64,000 nt of DNA from Bacillota bacterium (GTDB lineage: Bacteria > Bacillota > Clostridia > Acetivibrionales > DTU013), in the NCBI GenBank assembly GCA_023409735.1, contig JAEYRB010000003.1, forward strand, positions 1 through 64,000, read 5' to 3'. How positions within the stretch are numbered: position 1 is the first letter of the stretch; the number at the start of each line of letters is the position of its first letter. The notes below the pieces were generated by a model. It was not told the DNA's origin. It was given only the letters and a program-made list of their open reading frames with translations, and did not search any database. A program made the translations under genes and the position numbers. Shown here piece after piece: positions 1-8,985 of the stretch.

Positions 1-58
1 GTAGCGCTGTGATAATATTCTTTTTTCCTTCACTCATTGTTTCGCGTCTTTTTGCCAT
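1..58 (-). CDS. N-terminus of a transposase-like protein (IS256-type?), cut by window edge
   Basis: Reading leftwards from an ATG at 58, nineteen codons (MAKRRETMSEGKKNIITAL) are open to the window edge. A strong GCCTCCT site (AGGAGGC on the coding strand, 66-72) sits at normal spacing, so this is a real start. The short basic N-terminus resembles the start of IS256-family transposases of Clostridia, but nineteen residues are too few for a firm family call. No terminal inverted repeat could be fixed in the adjoining bases. It lies downstream of the sugar-nucleotide genes on the same strand and is separated from them by a terminator. Confidence 0.45.
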   Translation of the reverse strand, partial: MAKRRETMSEGKKNIITAL

Positions 59-128
59 AAAAAAGCCTCCTATGATTTTATATTTTATCATAGAAAGCTT
101 ATTTTACAGACTTTTCTTCACAGGCTCT

Positions 129-165
129 AAAAAGAGAGGGTAAACAAGACCGACCCTCTCTTTTT
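129..165 (-). terminator. Terminator of the spore-coat polysaccharide operon
   Basis: A GAGAGGGT/ACCCTCTC stem extended by an A5/T5 pair encloses an 11-base loop. T-tracts occur on both sides, so it could act in either direction. It follows the epimerase stop and separates the operon from the transposase start. Confidence 0.75.
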
Positions 166-226
166 ATACGTTCATGGATATACAATTCATTAACGATAGG
201 TGTTCAACTGCTTTCAGGTGTATTTG

Positions 227-1183
227 TTACTTTACCGGACTATTATGCCGATACCACTGTATAAACTGATCGATTCCTTCATCAAGCTTAGTATGAGGAT
301 GATAATCAAGAATATCCTCAGCTTTTGAAATGTCGGCTAAGGTGTGCGGGACATCTCCCGGCTGTTTTGGAAGATAGTTTATCCTTGCTGATCTGCTGGC
401 TTTTTTTTCGATCACATTAATCAGGGCTTTGATGTTAACAGGCTCCGAACTGCCAAGATTGAATATTTCAAAGCTGCAGGGCAAGCACATTGCTGCTAGT
501 ATGCCGTCGGTAATATCATCTATATATGTGTAATCTCTGCAGCTTGTACCGTCACCATATACATTAATTTCGGTTCCTTCAAAGATAGCTTTTGTAAATA
601 TGTGAATAGCCATATCAGGCCGCTGCCTTGGACCGTACACTGTAAAAAAGCGAAGGCAGGCAACGGGTATTCCATAAAGTGAGTTATATGCTCTGCAAAA
701 TAGTTCACCACATCGTTTAGCTGCCGCATATGGAGAGACCTGACTGTCTGCTGCCATGTCCTCCTTGAAAATGTCTGCCCCTGAGCCATATACCGAGGAA
801 GAGGATGCAAAAATAAATTTTTTGATGCTGTGCTTTCGGCATTCCTCGAGCAGATTAACAGTTCCTTTAACATCAACATCCACATAATCTGCGGCATTAT
901 CTATAGAGCTTCGCACACCTGCCAGTGCCGCAAGGTGTATTACAGCGTCAAAGCTGCAGCTGGAGAACAGATCGCTTAGCAGGGTACAGTCGAGTATATT
1001 CCCTTCTACCAGCTTATAACAGCAATGTCTGCAGCAATTCAAAAGATTATCCCTCTTTATCGAGGGGAGATAGCAGTTATTAAAATTGTCAAGGCAGGTT
1101 ACTGTATAGCCCGCCTTTAGGAGCTTTTCACATAGATGAGAGCCTATAAAGCCTGCTCCACCTGTCACCAGTACATTATTCAT
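227..1183 (-). CDS. NAD-dependent nucleotide-sugar epimerase (UDP-glucuronate/UDP-glucose 4-epimerase type)
   Basis: A 318-residue extended short-chain dehydrogenase. The Rossmann motif TGGAGFIG is at residues 7-14, the Ser cluster of the catalytic triad at 127-130, and the YxxxK pair at Tyr152/Lys156. The motif TVYGPRQRPDMA is typical of UDP-glucuronate 4-epimerases and related enzymes. The preceding gene encodes UDP-glucose dehydrogenase, which makes UDP-glucuronate, and the two reading frames overlap by 4 bases (start 1183, upstream stop at 1180). The pair could therefore make UDP-glucuronate and then UDP-galacturonate for a coat or capsule polysaccharide. The substrate is inferred from context; a UDP-glucose or UDP-GlcNAc epimerase is also possible. 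Full length for the family. Confidence 0.85.
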   Translation of the reverse strand: MNNVLVTGGAGFIGSHLCEKLLKAGYTVTCLDNFNNCYLPSIKRDNLLNCCRHCCYKLVEGNILDCTLLSDLFSSCSFDAVIHLAALAGVRSSIDNAADYVDVDVKGTVNLLEECRKHSIKKFIFASSSSVYGSGADIFKEDMAADSQVSPYAAAKRCGELFCRAYNSLYGIPVACLRFFTVYGPRQRPDMAIHIFTKAIFEGTEINVYGDGTSCRDYTYIDDITDGILAAMCLPCSFEIFNLGSSEPVNIKALINVIEKKASRSARINYLPKQPGDVPHTLADISKAEDILDYHPHTKLDEGIDQFIQWYRHNSPVK

Positions 1184-2499
1184 TTTATTCCGACTCCTTC
1201 ATAATAGAAACCGGCATTCCTTACTACATTAGGAGCATATACATTTCTCAGGTCAATGAATACCGGAGTCCGTACTATATGTCCAAGCTTTTCGAGATCC
1301 AGTCCCTTGTATTCATCCCAATCTGTAATAAGGACTATACAGTCCGTTTGTGAACAGGCACTATAAACATCCTTATAATACTTTGCACCAAGGTTTGGAT
1401 ACTCTTTCTTAACGTTTTCAATTCCCTTTGGATCACATATTCTGACAGAAGCCTTATCCTCCAATAGCAGACGTATAATGGACAATGCTGATGATTCGCG
1501 TATATCGTCGGTACCCGGTTTGAAGGTGACGCCCAGTACAGTGATCCTGCGATTCTTAAGACCGCCAAGGGCAGCTGATATTTTATCTCTCATTCTGACT
1601 ATCTGCTTTTTATTAACATCTATTGTGCTTTTTAAAATGGGGGGAGAATACCCAAAACCTTCAGCAAAGCCTATCAAAGCTTTAACATCCTTTGGAAAAC
1701 AGCTTCCGCCAAAGCCTGGACCAGGCTGCAGGAACTGTTGCCCTATCCTGCTGTCAAGGCCCATACCCCGGGCAACTGTAACAGCATTTGCACCGCAAAG
1801 CTCGCATATATAAGCTATTTCGTTAATGAAACTGACCTTGCCCGCCAGGAAGGCGTTTGAAGCGTATTTGATCATTTCTGACGTCTCAAGATTTGTGACA
1901 ATAATGGGAACATTGCAAAGCAGCTGGTCATTGTATACCTGCTTCATAATATCAATCGCACGTTCACTGTCACTGCCCAGTATTATTCTGTCAGCGTTGA
2001 TAAAATCATAGACAGCAGAGCCTTCTCTGAGAAATTCCGGATTTGACACAACATCAAAATCTATCTGTTTTCCCAAGCTCCTAAGAACTTCGTCTATTTT
2101 CTCCTTAACCTTTCTGCCTGTACCCGGAAGAACAGTGCTTTTATTTACTATTACTCTGTAAGAATTCATATGGGCGGCGATTTCTGCGGCAACGCTGAGT
2201 ACGTTACTCAGGTCGCAGGTGTTATTCTCCAGGGTGGGAGTGTTGACGGTTATGAATAAAACCTCCGAATACTCTACAGCTTTTTCTATAAATGTGGTAA
2301 AGGATATCCTTGATTTATGTTTTAAAACTCTTTCAAGAAGTCCATTAAGCTCAGGCTCGTATATTGGGAGAATACCATTTTGTAGCATTCTGATCTTTCC
2401 CTCGTCGGCATCGCAGCAAAGCACGTTTGTACCCAGTGATGCAAGGCAGATGCCTGTAACTAATCCAACATAACCTGTTCCTATTACTGATACATTCAT
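1180..2499 (-). CDS. ugd: UDP-glucose 6-dehydrogenase
   Basis: A 439-residue protein that oxidises UDP-glucose to UDP-glucuronate with two NAD+. The N-terminal nucleotide motif GTGYVG is at 7-12, NPEFLREG at 153-160, and the catalytic cysteine lies in GFGGSCFPKD (Cys267). The C-terminal domain has the usual GVTFKPGTDDIRES segment. Length and motif order fit the bacterial Ugd/TuaD family. It sits between a CotSA-like glycosyltransferase (40-base gap) and a nucleotide-sugar epimerase (4-base overlap), so it probably supplies uronic acid donor for the same surface polysaccharide. Confidence 0.94.
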   Translation of the reverse strand: MNVSVIGTGYVGLVTGICLASLGTNVLCCDADEGKIRMLQNGILPIYEPELNGLLERVLKHKSRISFTTFIEKAVEYSEVLFITVNTPTLENNTCDLSNVLSVAAEIAAHMNSYRVIVNKSTVLPGTGRKVKEKIDEVLRSLGKQIDFDVVSNPEFLREGSAVYDFINADRIILGSDSERAIDIMKQVYNDQLLCNVPIIVTNLETSEMIKYASNAFLAGKVSFINEIAYICELCGANAVTVARGMGLDSRIGQQFLQPGPGFGGSCFPKDVKALIGFAEGFGYSPPILKSTIDVNKKQIVRMRDKISAALGGLKNRRITVLGVTFKPGTDDIRESSALSIIRLLLEDKASVRICDPKGIENVKKEYPNLGAKYYKDVYSACSQTDCIVLITDWDEYKGLDLEKLGHIVRTPVFIDLRNVYAPNVVRNAGFYYEGVGIK

Positions 2500-2538
2500 A
2501 TATATTTACCCCCAATACTTGCTTTACTGACGCGGTGC

Positions 2539-4419
2539 TTATTTAAACGGCTTATTCCATAGCCTTCCGCTGGTGAAGTCAGCAAGGCTGCATGTCTGCG
2601 GCTTTTTATTTACTTCAGACTGCGGCTGGGAGGCAGTGCTGTTTTTTGTGGCCATTTGCTGTTGATCTGACGATATTGCTGTCCCGGAAAGCCAGAAGTC
2701 TGATTGATGGGATACAGAGGATACATTTGTACTACTCGGTACCGGAGTATGAGACTCTGCCGGCTTTTTCATAAAGGAAGCCAGAGATGGGGCCTTTGCA
2801 GACACGCTTTTCTGTTGTGTTTCCTCCTTGATTACAGGCTTTGAATTATATGAAGCTGAAGACGGCATGGCGGACTGATCTACTGCAGGTGCATCCGCTG
2901 CTGAGGGTATTTTATCTGATATAACGTCTGACTGTTTGGCACCTTGCGCAGCCGATGGCATAACTGATTTTACGGGTGTTGAAGCAGTTGGTGTTTTATG
3001 CGCGACTGATGGCATAGCTGATTGCTTTGCTGCTGTTGATGGATTCTGTATAACTGTTGACACAGCTGCCGGGTTGAATGCTTGTGCAGCTGTTGATTTT
3101 GCAGTCTGTGAGTCAATTGGTACAGGCTTTGTTGCGGTAACAGGCGTTGTGTTTCCCGGTAAAACTGCTTGAATTTTTCCATAGGCAAAAATGTCAGATT
3201 CAACTGATGCAGGCTTCTGTAATGCTGCTTCAACAGGAGATGCTATGACCTGAACTGAAGTGCCTGCTTTTGCATCTTTGGGCAGCAGCCTTTCGAAGAC
3301 CTCATCTGCGACTCTCTTCCAGCTATACTTTTCTTCTGCAAGTCTTCTTCCGATATTACCCATCTTCAAACAAGCAGTCTCATTTTTCAGAAGCTCTGAA
3401 ATGTAACGTGCCATAGCTACAGGATTTGAATAATCATCAAGTACAATACCGTTTCCAAAGCCTTGAATTACCTCAGCATTTCCGCCCCTGTTTGTAGTTA
3501 TTATCGGCAGCCCTGCTGCCATTGCCTCATAGTGGACCCTTGCTAATGGCTCGTTCCATTGAGAAGCACATACAAATACATCACCGATATTATATAACCT
3601 TGGAATGTCTGATGGAGGTACAAAGCCGGTAAATATTATTCGTCCGGTTATGCTTTTTGACAAAATCTGTAGTGAAGCGGTATAATCGTCGGTTTCGTTT
3701 TTGCCATACCACTTGCTGCCTACGACTACAAGGGCTGTTTTAGGATTTGTACGCATAACCATATCCATTGCTTTAAGGAGTATATCAACTCCTTTTTTAT
3801 TGCTGAGCCTGCCGACAAAAAGTACGACCTTATAGTCCTGAAGTCCATAAATTGCTTTAAGCTTTTTCTTTAGCGCAAGGCCATCGCTCGACCACACTGG
3901 AGTATAAAGACTAGCGTCAACGCCTGAATATACTACATGAAGCTTGCTTCTTGCTATTGGGAATCTATTAGCTATAGTGTCTGCAATGTATTTGCTGACT
4001 GTATTTATGAACTCTACTCTGTTAATGCATTTTATACCTTCTTCGTCCGAAAGCTTTTCCGGGTGGAACATCTCATTATGCAGACTTAGACTAAAGCGAG
4101 TTCCGGGGAATGTATCCATCAACTCGAGCACATAGCGTGGCCTGTTAAGCACATGTATAAGATCATAGGAGCTATCCAGAGCTGTACGGAGACTGTTTAC
4201 ATAGATTTTATTGCTGCCTCCAGGAACCCTAATATATCTCACATTATTTCTTGTTTCCCTTTCAGGCAGGCCGGGAAACTGTATACTGAAAATGGTGATC
4301 TGATGTGTACCGGATAAATAAGGCACAATACCTTCAATATATAGTTGGACAGCGCCGCCTGCAATAGGCGGAACGGGCAGCTTCTCCGTACAAATTAATG
4401 CTATTCTCAATCTGCTCAC
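2539..4419 (-). CDS. GT4 glycosyltransferase with long Ser/Thr/Ala/Pro tail, CotSA-like
   Basis: A 626-residue protein. Residues 1 to about 390 form a GT-B fold family 4 glycosyltransferase: an N-terminal glycine-rich loop near PPIAGGAVQLY, VLFVGRLSNKKGVD at the domain junction, and the donor-site ARVHYEAMAAGLPII segment. This part is close to the spore-coat protein CotSA in length and neighbours. The remaining 235 or so residues are low complexity, rich in Ser, Ala, Pro, Gln, Thr and Lys, with loose repeats of QSAMPS and the like; family members normally lack it. The upstream gene is a CotS-like protein only 2 bases away (stop at 4422, start 4419), as in the cotS/cotSA arrangement of Bacillus. 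Sugar donor and acceptor are unknown. The tail could be a spore-surface anchor or spacer, which is inference. Confidence 0.85.
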   Translation of the reverse strand: MSRLRIALICTEKLPVPPIAGGAVQLYIEGIVPYLSGTHQITIFSIQFPGLPERETRNNVRYIRVPGGSNKIYVNSLRTALDSSYDLIHVLNRPRYVLELMDTFPGTRFSLSLHNEMFHPEKLSDEEGIKCINRVEFINTVSKYIADTIANRFPIARSKLHVVYSGVDASLYTPVWSSDGLALKKKLKAIYGLQDYKVVLFVGRLSNKKGVDILLKAMDMVMRTNPKTALVVVGSKWYGKNETDDYTASLQILSKSITGRIIFTGFVPPSDIPRLYNIGDVFVCASQWNEPLARVHYEAMAAGLPIITTNRGGNAEVIQGFGNGIVLDDYSNPVAMARYISELLKNETACLKMGNIGRRLAEEKYSWKRVADEVFERLLPKDAKAGTSVQVIASPVEAALQKPASVESDIFAYGKIQAVLPGNTTPVTATKPVPIDSQTAKSTAAQAFNPAAVSTVIQNPSTAAKQSAMPSVAHKTPTASTPVKSVMPSAAQGAKQSDVISDKIPSAADAPAVDQSAMPSSASYNSKPVIKEETQQKSVSAKAPSLASFMKKPAESHTPVPSSTNVSSVSHQSDFWLSGTAISSDQQQMATKNSTASQPQSEVNKKPQTCSLADFTSGRLWNKPFK

Positions 4420-4421
4420 TC

Positions 4422-5441
4422 CTACTTCATTATGGTATCAATAATTGGAACCTTGGATTCTTCAAGCCGTGCTGCTCTTTCGATTTCGCCTGATTTAAGC
4501 AGCTTGCCTCCCTGGAACTGGTTTTTCACAAGTCCGTGGAACCAGTGGGGGAACAACAGGTCAATGTATAACGTGTTTTTTTCTGCGTCACTTAAGGGAT
4601 TTACCTCTGCGTACCAGTTAATAATGTCGCTTATGCTAGAAGCTTGCCATTGTCCTTTGTTTTCAGCTATCTTACCAATAATTTTGCGAAGATCTCTTGC
4701 CGGGAGGTCAAAGGTCACTCCATCAAGATCGAGAATATATATGTTATTCCCTGCTGCTAGGGCATTCCCCTTGCCATAGTCCTGGTGACAAAGCACTATT
4801 GATTTAGAATCGGCTGCTGTGAGGTGGTTATATTCAGAATGTGAGAGCCTCTCAATAGCTTGGCTTGCTATATCGATCATAGATGAGCAGCTCTTCACAT
4901 ATGCTTGATTGCTTGGCATTGCTATATTTACTGCTGCTGTTTCTTTCCATGCTGCCAGCCTGTTTTTCATAGAGGCGTATTGCTCGGGCCATCTGCCAAG
5001 CTTTGATGAAACTCTTGTTCCGTCGTCAGGCACAAAGCCCTTTGATGCTATGTGAAAGCGGGCAAGCCCTTGAATAGCCTGTTTAAGATCAGCAGGATTT
5101 GCAAAATTCAGGTCTCTGCCATCGACCCACTCATATAGTACGAACAGCTGATCGTTATATTGAACGATCGGCTGCTTACTTTTATCAAGAACTATGCCTG
5201 GTACAAGACCACCAGATTTTTTGATGTATATTTGAGCATTTACTGAAAACTGTGCCTTGTCTATTGTCTGGCGAAGTCTCTTTAGACAGAGCTGTCTTCC
5301 GCCGGTGCTCAATTTCCAGACGGTTTTGATGGAGCCGCTTTGAATGATGCGGATACTTTCAGGTGCTATGCCATAGTGGCTCAAAACGCTGTAAGCTATT
5401 TTATCTAGCGGCATCTCAGCTGTATTTTCAATATTGGCCAA
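4422..5441 (-). CDS. CotS-family spore coat protein (kinase-like fold)
   Basis: A 339-residue protein of the CotS/aminoglycoside-phosphotransferase-like superfamily, found in the spore coat of Bacilli and Clostridia. The Brenner-like motif VLCHQDYGKGNALA and the later DLDGVTFDLPARDLRKI segment (metal-site Asp) are present, so the kinase core looks intact, though a kinase substrate is not known. Start choice: the frame stays open to an ATG at 5513, but the TTG at 5441 has a GAAAGGA ribosome site 9 bases upstream and gives the family length. It is followed by the glycosyltransferase after 2 bases. A second paralogue lies upstream. Expression late in sporulation is expected from the family but not shown by a clear promoter here. 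Confidence 0.85.
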   Translation of the reverse strand: MANIENTAEMPLDKIAYSVLSHYGIAPESIRIIQSGSIKTVWKLSTGGRQLCLKRLRQTIDKAQFSVNAQIYIKKSGGLVPGIVLDKSKQPIVQYNDQLFVLYEWVDGRDLNFANPADLKQAIQGLARFHIASKGFVPDDGTRVSSKLGRWPEQYASMKNRLAAWKETAAVNIAMPSNQAYVKSCSSMIDIASQAIERLSHSEYNHLTAADSKSIVLCHQDYGKGNALAAGNNIYILDLDGVTFDLPARDLRKIIGKIAENKGQWQASSISDIINWYAEVNPLSDAEKNTLYIDLLFPHWFHGLVKNQFQGGKLLKSGEIERAARLEESKVPIIDTIMK

Positions 5442-5566
5442 TACTATCAATCCTTTCAATTTCTTTTTATGAAGTGGTCTATAATACCTTAAACCTATGC
5501 ATGTAGACCACAACCATCAAGGAGGTGTCTTTGTAACACTTTGAATGAATATACAAGAATGATGTG

Positions 5567-6622
5567 TTACAATACACCAGGTATAATGGATTCGAAGCTC
5601 TTAAGGACATTATCAGCTGTTTTCTCAAAGGCTGACATTTCTATGATTCTTTGATGGTATTTTTCTTTTGACCATTCCTTATCACGCTGATAAATATACT
5701 TATTCACCGAGCCGATGAACAAATGAGGGAACTGCAGGTCGAGCTTGACAACATTCCACTGAGAAGGGGTAAGAGGATTTACTGCCTGATAGGCTGCAAA
5801 TATTTTTCTTGTCAGTTCAATGTCCCACTTGCCTGCCTTTTTCATAACCTTGTTCAAAAGCTTTCGGATATCTCTGGCCGGAATATCAATAGTTATGGAA
5901 TCGGTATCGATAACATACATCGTACTGCTGTTTGTCATTATCAGATTGCCTGCTGCGAAGTCCTGGTGGCAAAGGCTTCCTGCCTTCATAGCCTGATTCA
6001 CCCAGCCTGTATAATCAGTGCCCTTCAGGCCTTCTATCGCTTTTTGGCCTCTTTCATAAAAATACGGAAATTCCTTAATAACAGTTTTACCTATGGCATC
6101 ACTTTCTACATCAGACTGCTTCTTTCGGTAAAAGTCATTTATTTCCTCAAGTTGTGCCGTGTAATCCTCTACCCATAAGCCTAGATGAAATTTCGGCTTA
6201 CTGTCGGGTGGAGGAGTGAAGCCTGCCGACGCTTTGTGGAAACCGGCCAGCGCCCCCACAATTGAGTTCATCTCACGAGCTGAGGAATATGAGGGGTTTT
6301 TGCCATCTATCGCTTCAGTCAAAACATAACAAGTGTTATTTATATTGACATAATCATTGCCGCCGGTAGTTTTAACTACTTGAGGAAGCTTTACACCATT
6401 GCTTTGCAGATGACGAACCGCATGAAGTATGAATTTCAACGTTTCCTCGGAGTTTGATATTTTTTTAAGGATCAGCTGCCTATCCGGCGCTGTTATCCAC
6501 CATACACCTTTTTTATCTTTATATGACTCATTTCTTATACTAATGACCTTTACAGGATAATTTCCAAGGACGTCGTTTAGGGGTTCATTTATTGTAACAG
6601 CCAATTCGGTCCCTTCTTTCAT
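5567..6622 (-). CDS. CotS-family spore coat protein, second paralogue
   Basis: A 351-residue CotS-like protein with the same kinase-like core: SLCHQDFAAGNLIM (Brenner-type loop) and VIDTDSITIDIPARDIRKLL (metal-site Asp region). It shares the C-terminal LQFPHLF pattern with the next gene, which has LLFPHWF, so the two are duplicates that diverged. The start is uncertain: the ATG at 6622 has no good ribosome site, while a TTG at 6604 has AGAAGGGA five bases upstream and would give 345 residues beginning MAVTINEP. The neighbouring paralogue also appears to use TTG followed by an Ala codon. It is the first gene of the spore-coat polysaccharide operon. Confidence 0.83.
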   Translation of the reverse strand: MKEGTELAVTINEPLNDVLGNYPVKVISIRNESYKDKKGVWWITAPDRQLILKKISNSEETLKFILHAVRHLQSNGVKLPQVVKTTGGNDYVNINNTCYVLTEAIDGKNPSYSSAREMNSIVGALAGFHKASAGFTPPPDSKPKFHLGLWVEDYTAQLEEINDFYRKKQSDVESDAIGKTVIKEFPYFYERGQKAIEGLKGTDYTGWVNQAMKAGSLCHQDFAAGNLIMTNSSTMYVIDTDSITIDIPARDIRKLLNKVMKKAGKWDIELTRKIFAAYQAVNPLTPSQWNVVKLDLQFPHLFIGSVNKYIYQRDKEWSKEKYHQRIIEMSAFEKTADNVLKSFESIIPGVL

Positions 6623-6674
6623 ATAACATATGTAGCTGGGGGATATCCCCCTTCATTTGTGCTGCTTATATGGA

Positions 6675-6911
6675 TCAGTCGTCAGTATTTTCGCTTGATT
6701 CAACCTCTTTATCCCACGACACCTTAATGGTTACAGAACCGCCTTCAAGATCGTCATCGTATTTTACCTTGTAGTCAAGGTCTGCATCTGCAGGAAGCTC
6801 AACTACTTTACCTTCTACTCTCAGCTTACCGGCGAACAGTTCTGGAATGGCTGCCCGTATGAATTCACCGAATTCTGTTCTTGAACCAAGAAATGCATCC
6901 TGATATCTCAT
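6675..6911 (-). CDS. Amphi-Trp domain-containing small protein
   Basis: A 78-residue acidic protein. The segment GKLRVEGKVVELPADADLDY followed by an acidic stretch and TIKVSW matches the amphi-Trp domain pattern, a short domain of unknown function found across bacteria and archaea. I chose the ATG at 6911 because AAGGAG lies eight bases upstream; the in-frame GTG three codons earlier overlaps that ribosome site. It lies 52 bases upstream of the CotS pair on the same strand, so it may be co-transcribed or merely adjacent. No catalytic residues or signal peptide are visible. Confidence 0.62.
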   Translation of the reverse strand: MRYQDAFLGSRTEFGEFIRAAIPELFAGKLRVEGKVVELPADADLDYKVKYDDDLEGGSVTIKVSWDKEVESSENTDD

Positions 6912-7100
6912 TAGCTTCACTCCTTAAAAAATGTTAGGTCTATTTACATAATATTTATTATTTGCTACAACTGTTACTAGTAGCTTCGAAAGTTTCGCTT
7001 TTATTTGTATATTATTTGATGCATTCAGGGTTTGCGTCATATGGTGACTGCAAGTAAAAATTTTTTGTTTTACTAAAATGTCTACGATTTGTAAATTTTG

Positions 7101-7129
7101 TTGAAATATTAGGTTAAATTAAGTATAAT
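7101..7129 (+). promoter_or_regulatory. SigA-type promoter for lipoate ligase gene
   Basis: TTGAAA at 7101-7106 and TATAAT at 7124-7129 are separated by 17 bases. It sits in the 302-base gap between the divergent amphi-Trp and lipoate ligase genes, about 85 bases before the latter's start. Nothing else clear is seen in that gap. Confidence 0.7.
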
Positions 7130-7213
7130 AATTAATCGCACGTAAGTTTATAATTTGAATATTGCAGGCTAGTATCAGCTGGAGTTCATCAGTGCATGAC
7201 TCGGGAGGCTTAA

Positions 7214-8260
7214 ATGATAAGTAATACACGGATAGTACGCACCAACACACTTGACCCGTGGTGGAATTTGTCCATCGAAGAGTATCTGCTTGACACAGTG
7301 GAACCAGGACAATGTATTTTATATATTTGGCAGAACGAGAATACTATTGTTATAGGCAGAAATCAAAACCCATGGAAGGAATGCAGGACAGAGGTTTTTG
7401 AAAAGGAAGGCGGCCGAATTGCAAGGAGACTTTCCGGAGGCGGTACAGTATTTCATGATATAGGCAATTTGAATTTTACATTCGTTGCAGACAGGCAGTT
7501 ATATGATCTTAATAAACAGCTAAAGGTAATTCTTGACGCTGTTTCAGGTCTGGGTATAGATGCCGAAATGACCGGAAGAAATGATTTACTTGCGGATGGA
7601 CGCAAGTTTTCGGGCAATGCATTTTGCTTTAGAGCGAATACAGCCTACCATCATGGAACACTCCTCATTTCCTCTGATCTGGACAAGCTGTCAAGATATC
7701 TTCAGGTATCGGCTGAAAAGCTTAAAACAAAAGGTATAGCTTCTATAAGTTCGAGAGTTATTAACCTGTCTGAACTAAAACCGGACCTGACAACAGAGGA
7801 TATGGCTCAGGCACTAATAGAAGCCTTCAGATCAAATTACGGCTGCAGTGCACCGGTGGAGAACGCACAAAAAAGCCCCAATATTGATAGAGATACAATA
7901 GAGAACTTGTACTGCAAATACTCATCATGGAAATGGAGATATGGCGAAGCACCTCAATTTGACGCTGATTTTGAAACAAGGTTTTCATGGGGAGAATTAG
8001 AGCTGGGACTAAAGCTGGAAAACGGCTTGGTCAGCCAAACAACAGTGTACTCTGATGCCATGGATGAGGCTTGTATTGCTGTGATTCCGCAATTACTCAA
8101 TGGATGCGAATTCAATTCGCGAAAACTGGCAGAGAGGCTGATGATTGCAGAAGTACCATTCCCGGAGAGGATTGGACCACAGGAAATGTGGAATAATGCA
8201 GTTTGTTCCAAAGCAATGCTAAGTGATATCGCTAAATGGCTTGAAGCTAAGCAATTTTAG
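7214..8260 (+). CDS. lplA: Lipoate--protein ligase A
   Basis: A 348-residue enzyme that activates lipoate with ATP and attaches it to lysines of lipoyl domains (glycine cleavage H protein, 2-oxoacid dehydrogenase E2). The lipoate-binding motif RRLSGGGTVFHD is at 71-82, the GRKFSG loop with the conserved Lys at 131, and the C-terminal accessory domain (SSWKWRYGEAPQFD onward) is present, as in full-length LplA. No lipoyl-dependent complex is encoded nearby. A good promoter precedes it. In related genomes cysS often precedes mrnC; here lplA takes that place. Confidence 0.92.
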   Translation: MISNTRIVRTNTLDPWWNLSIEEYLLDTVEPGQCILYIWQNENTIVIGRNQNPWKECRTEVFEKEGGRIARRLSGGGTVFHDIGNLNFTFVADRQLYDLNKQLKVILDAVSGLGIDAEMTGRNDLLADGRKFSGNAFCFRANTAYHHGTLLISSDLDKLSRYLQVSAEKLKTKGIASISSRVINLSELKPDLTTEDMAQALIEAFRSNYGCSAPVENAQKSPNIDRDTIENLYCKYSSWKWRYGEAPQFDADFETRFSWGELELGLKLENGLVSQTTVYSDAMDEACIAVIPQLLNGCEFNSRKLAERLMIAEVPFPERIGPQEMWNNAVCSKAMLSDIAKWLEAKQF

Positions 8261-8486
8261 GAATAAGCATTGAAACGTGTTGAATTTTTATAATAAAAGT
8301 GAAGCTGACGGCTCAGGAAGATGATTTACAGCTATATATGATTGTCCCGCTATATTCGATTAATAAGAAACGCAAAGAATTTTAAAAAAACGTAAACTTT
8401 CTTATAGATGCGTTATAATACAAGTATGATGTAAGTGAGCTAAACACAATTTGCTGCAGATAGGCTGAGTTAAAGGATTTAGAAGT

Positions 8487-8909
8487 ATGAATGAAGAGCT
8501 TTTTAAAAATATTGGGGAACAGTTCCCTGTAAAGGCCGGGGATGTTAGTAACTACTCCCCATTGGTACTGGCATATTTGGGCGATGTGGTTTATGAGCTC
8601 TATATCCGAACGTTGATTACAAGCAAGGGCAATGCTCCGGTACATAAGCTGCACCAAAGCTCAATTGCCTTTGTCAAGGCTAAAGCCCAGTCTGATACAA
8701 TTCACAGACTTATGGAACAATTAACTGGAGAAGAACGAGATATCGTCAGAAGAGGACGAAATGCCAAATCCGGTACAATACCGAAAAATGCGGATGTTAC
8801 CGATTATAAATATGCTACCGGGTTCGAGACTCTTCTTGGCTATCTTTATATAAAAGGAGACTATACGCGGCTTATTGAGGTTTTGAAGCTATCGACCACA
8901 CATGATTAA
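8487..8909 (+). CDS. mrnC: Mini-ribonuclease 3
   Basis: A 140-residue RNase III catalytic domain without a dsRNA-binding domain, which in Bacillus matures 23S rRNA. The signature YLGDVVYELYIR places the catalytic Asp at 33; the second acidic site lies in ATGFETLLGYLY (Glu114). Length is normal. It is followed by rlmB, another 23S rRNA-processing gene, and then sigH, the same order as in Bacillus and many Clostridia. Confidence 0.93.
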   Translation: MNEELFKNIGEQFPVKAGDVSNYSPLVLAYLGDVVYELYIRTLITSKGNAPVHKLHQSSIAFVKAKAQSDTIHRLMEQLTGEERDIVRRGRNAKSGTIPKNADVTDYKYATGFETLLGYLYIKGDYTRLIEVLKLSTTHD

Positions 8910-8985
8910 AGTGGCCGGAAATTTAGATGGAGCCTGCAAGGTAGTTAGAATGCATTAGTTGCGCAGATGGAAGGAGCGTATAGTT

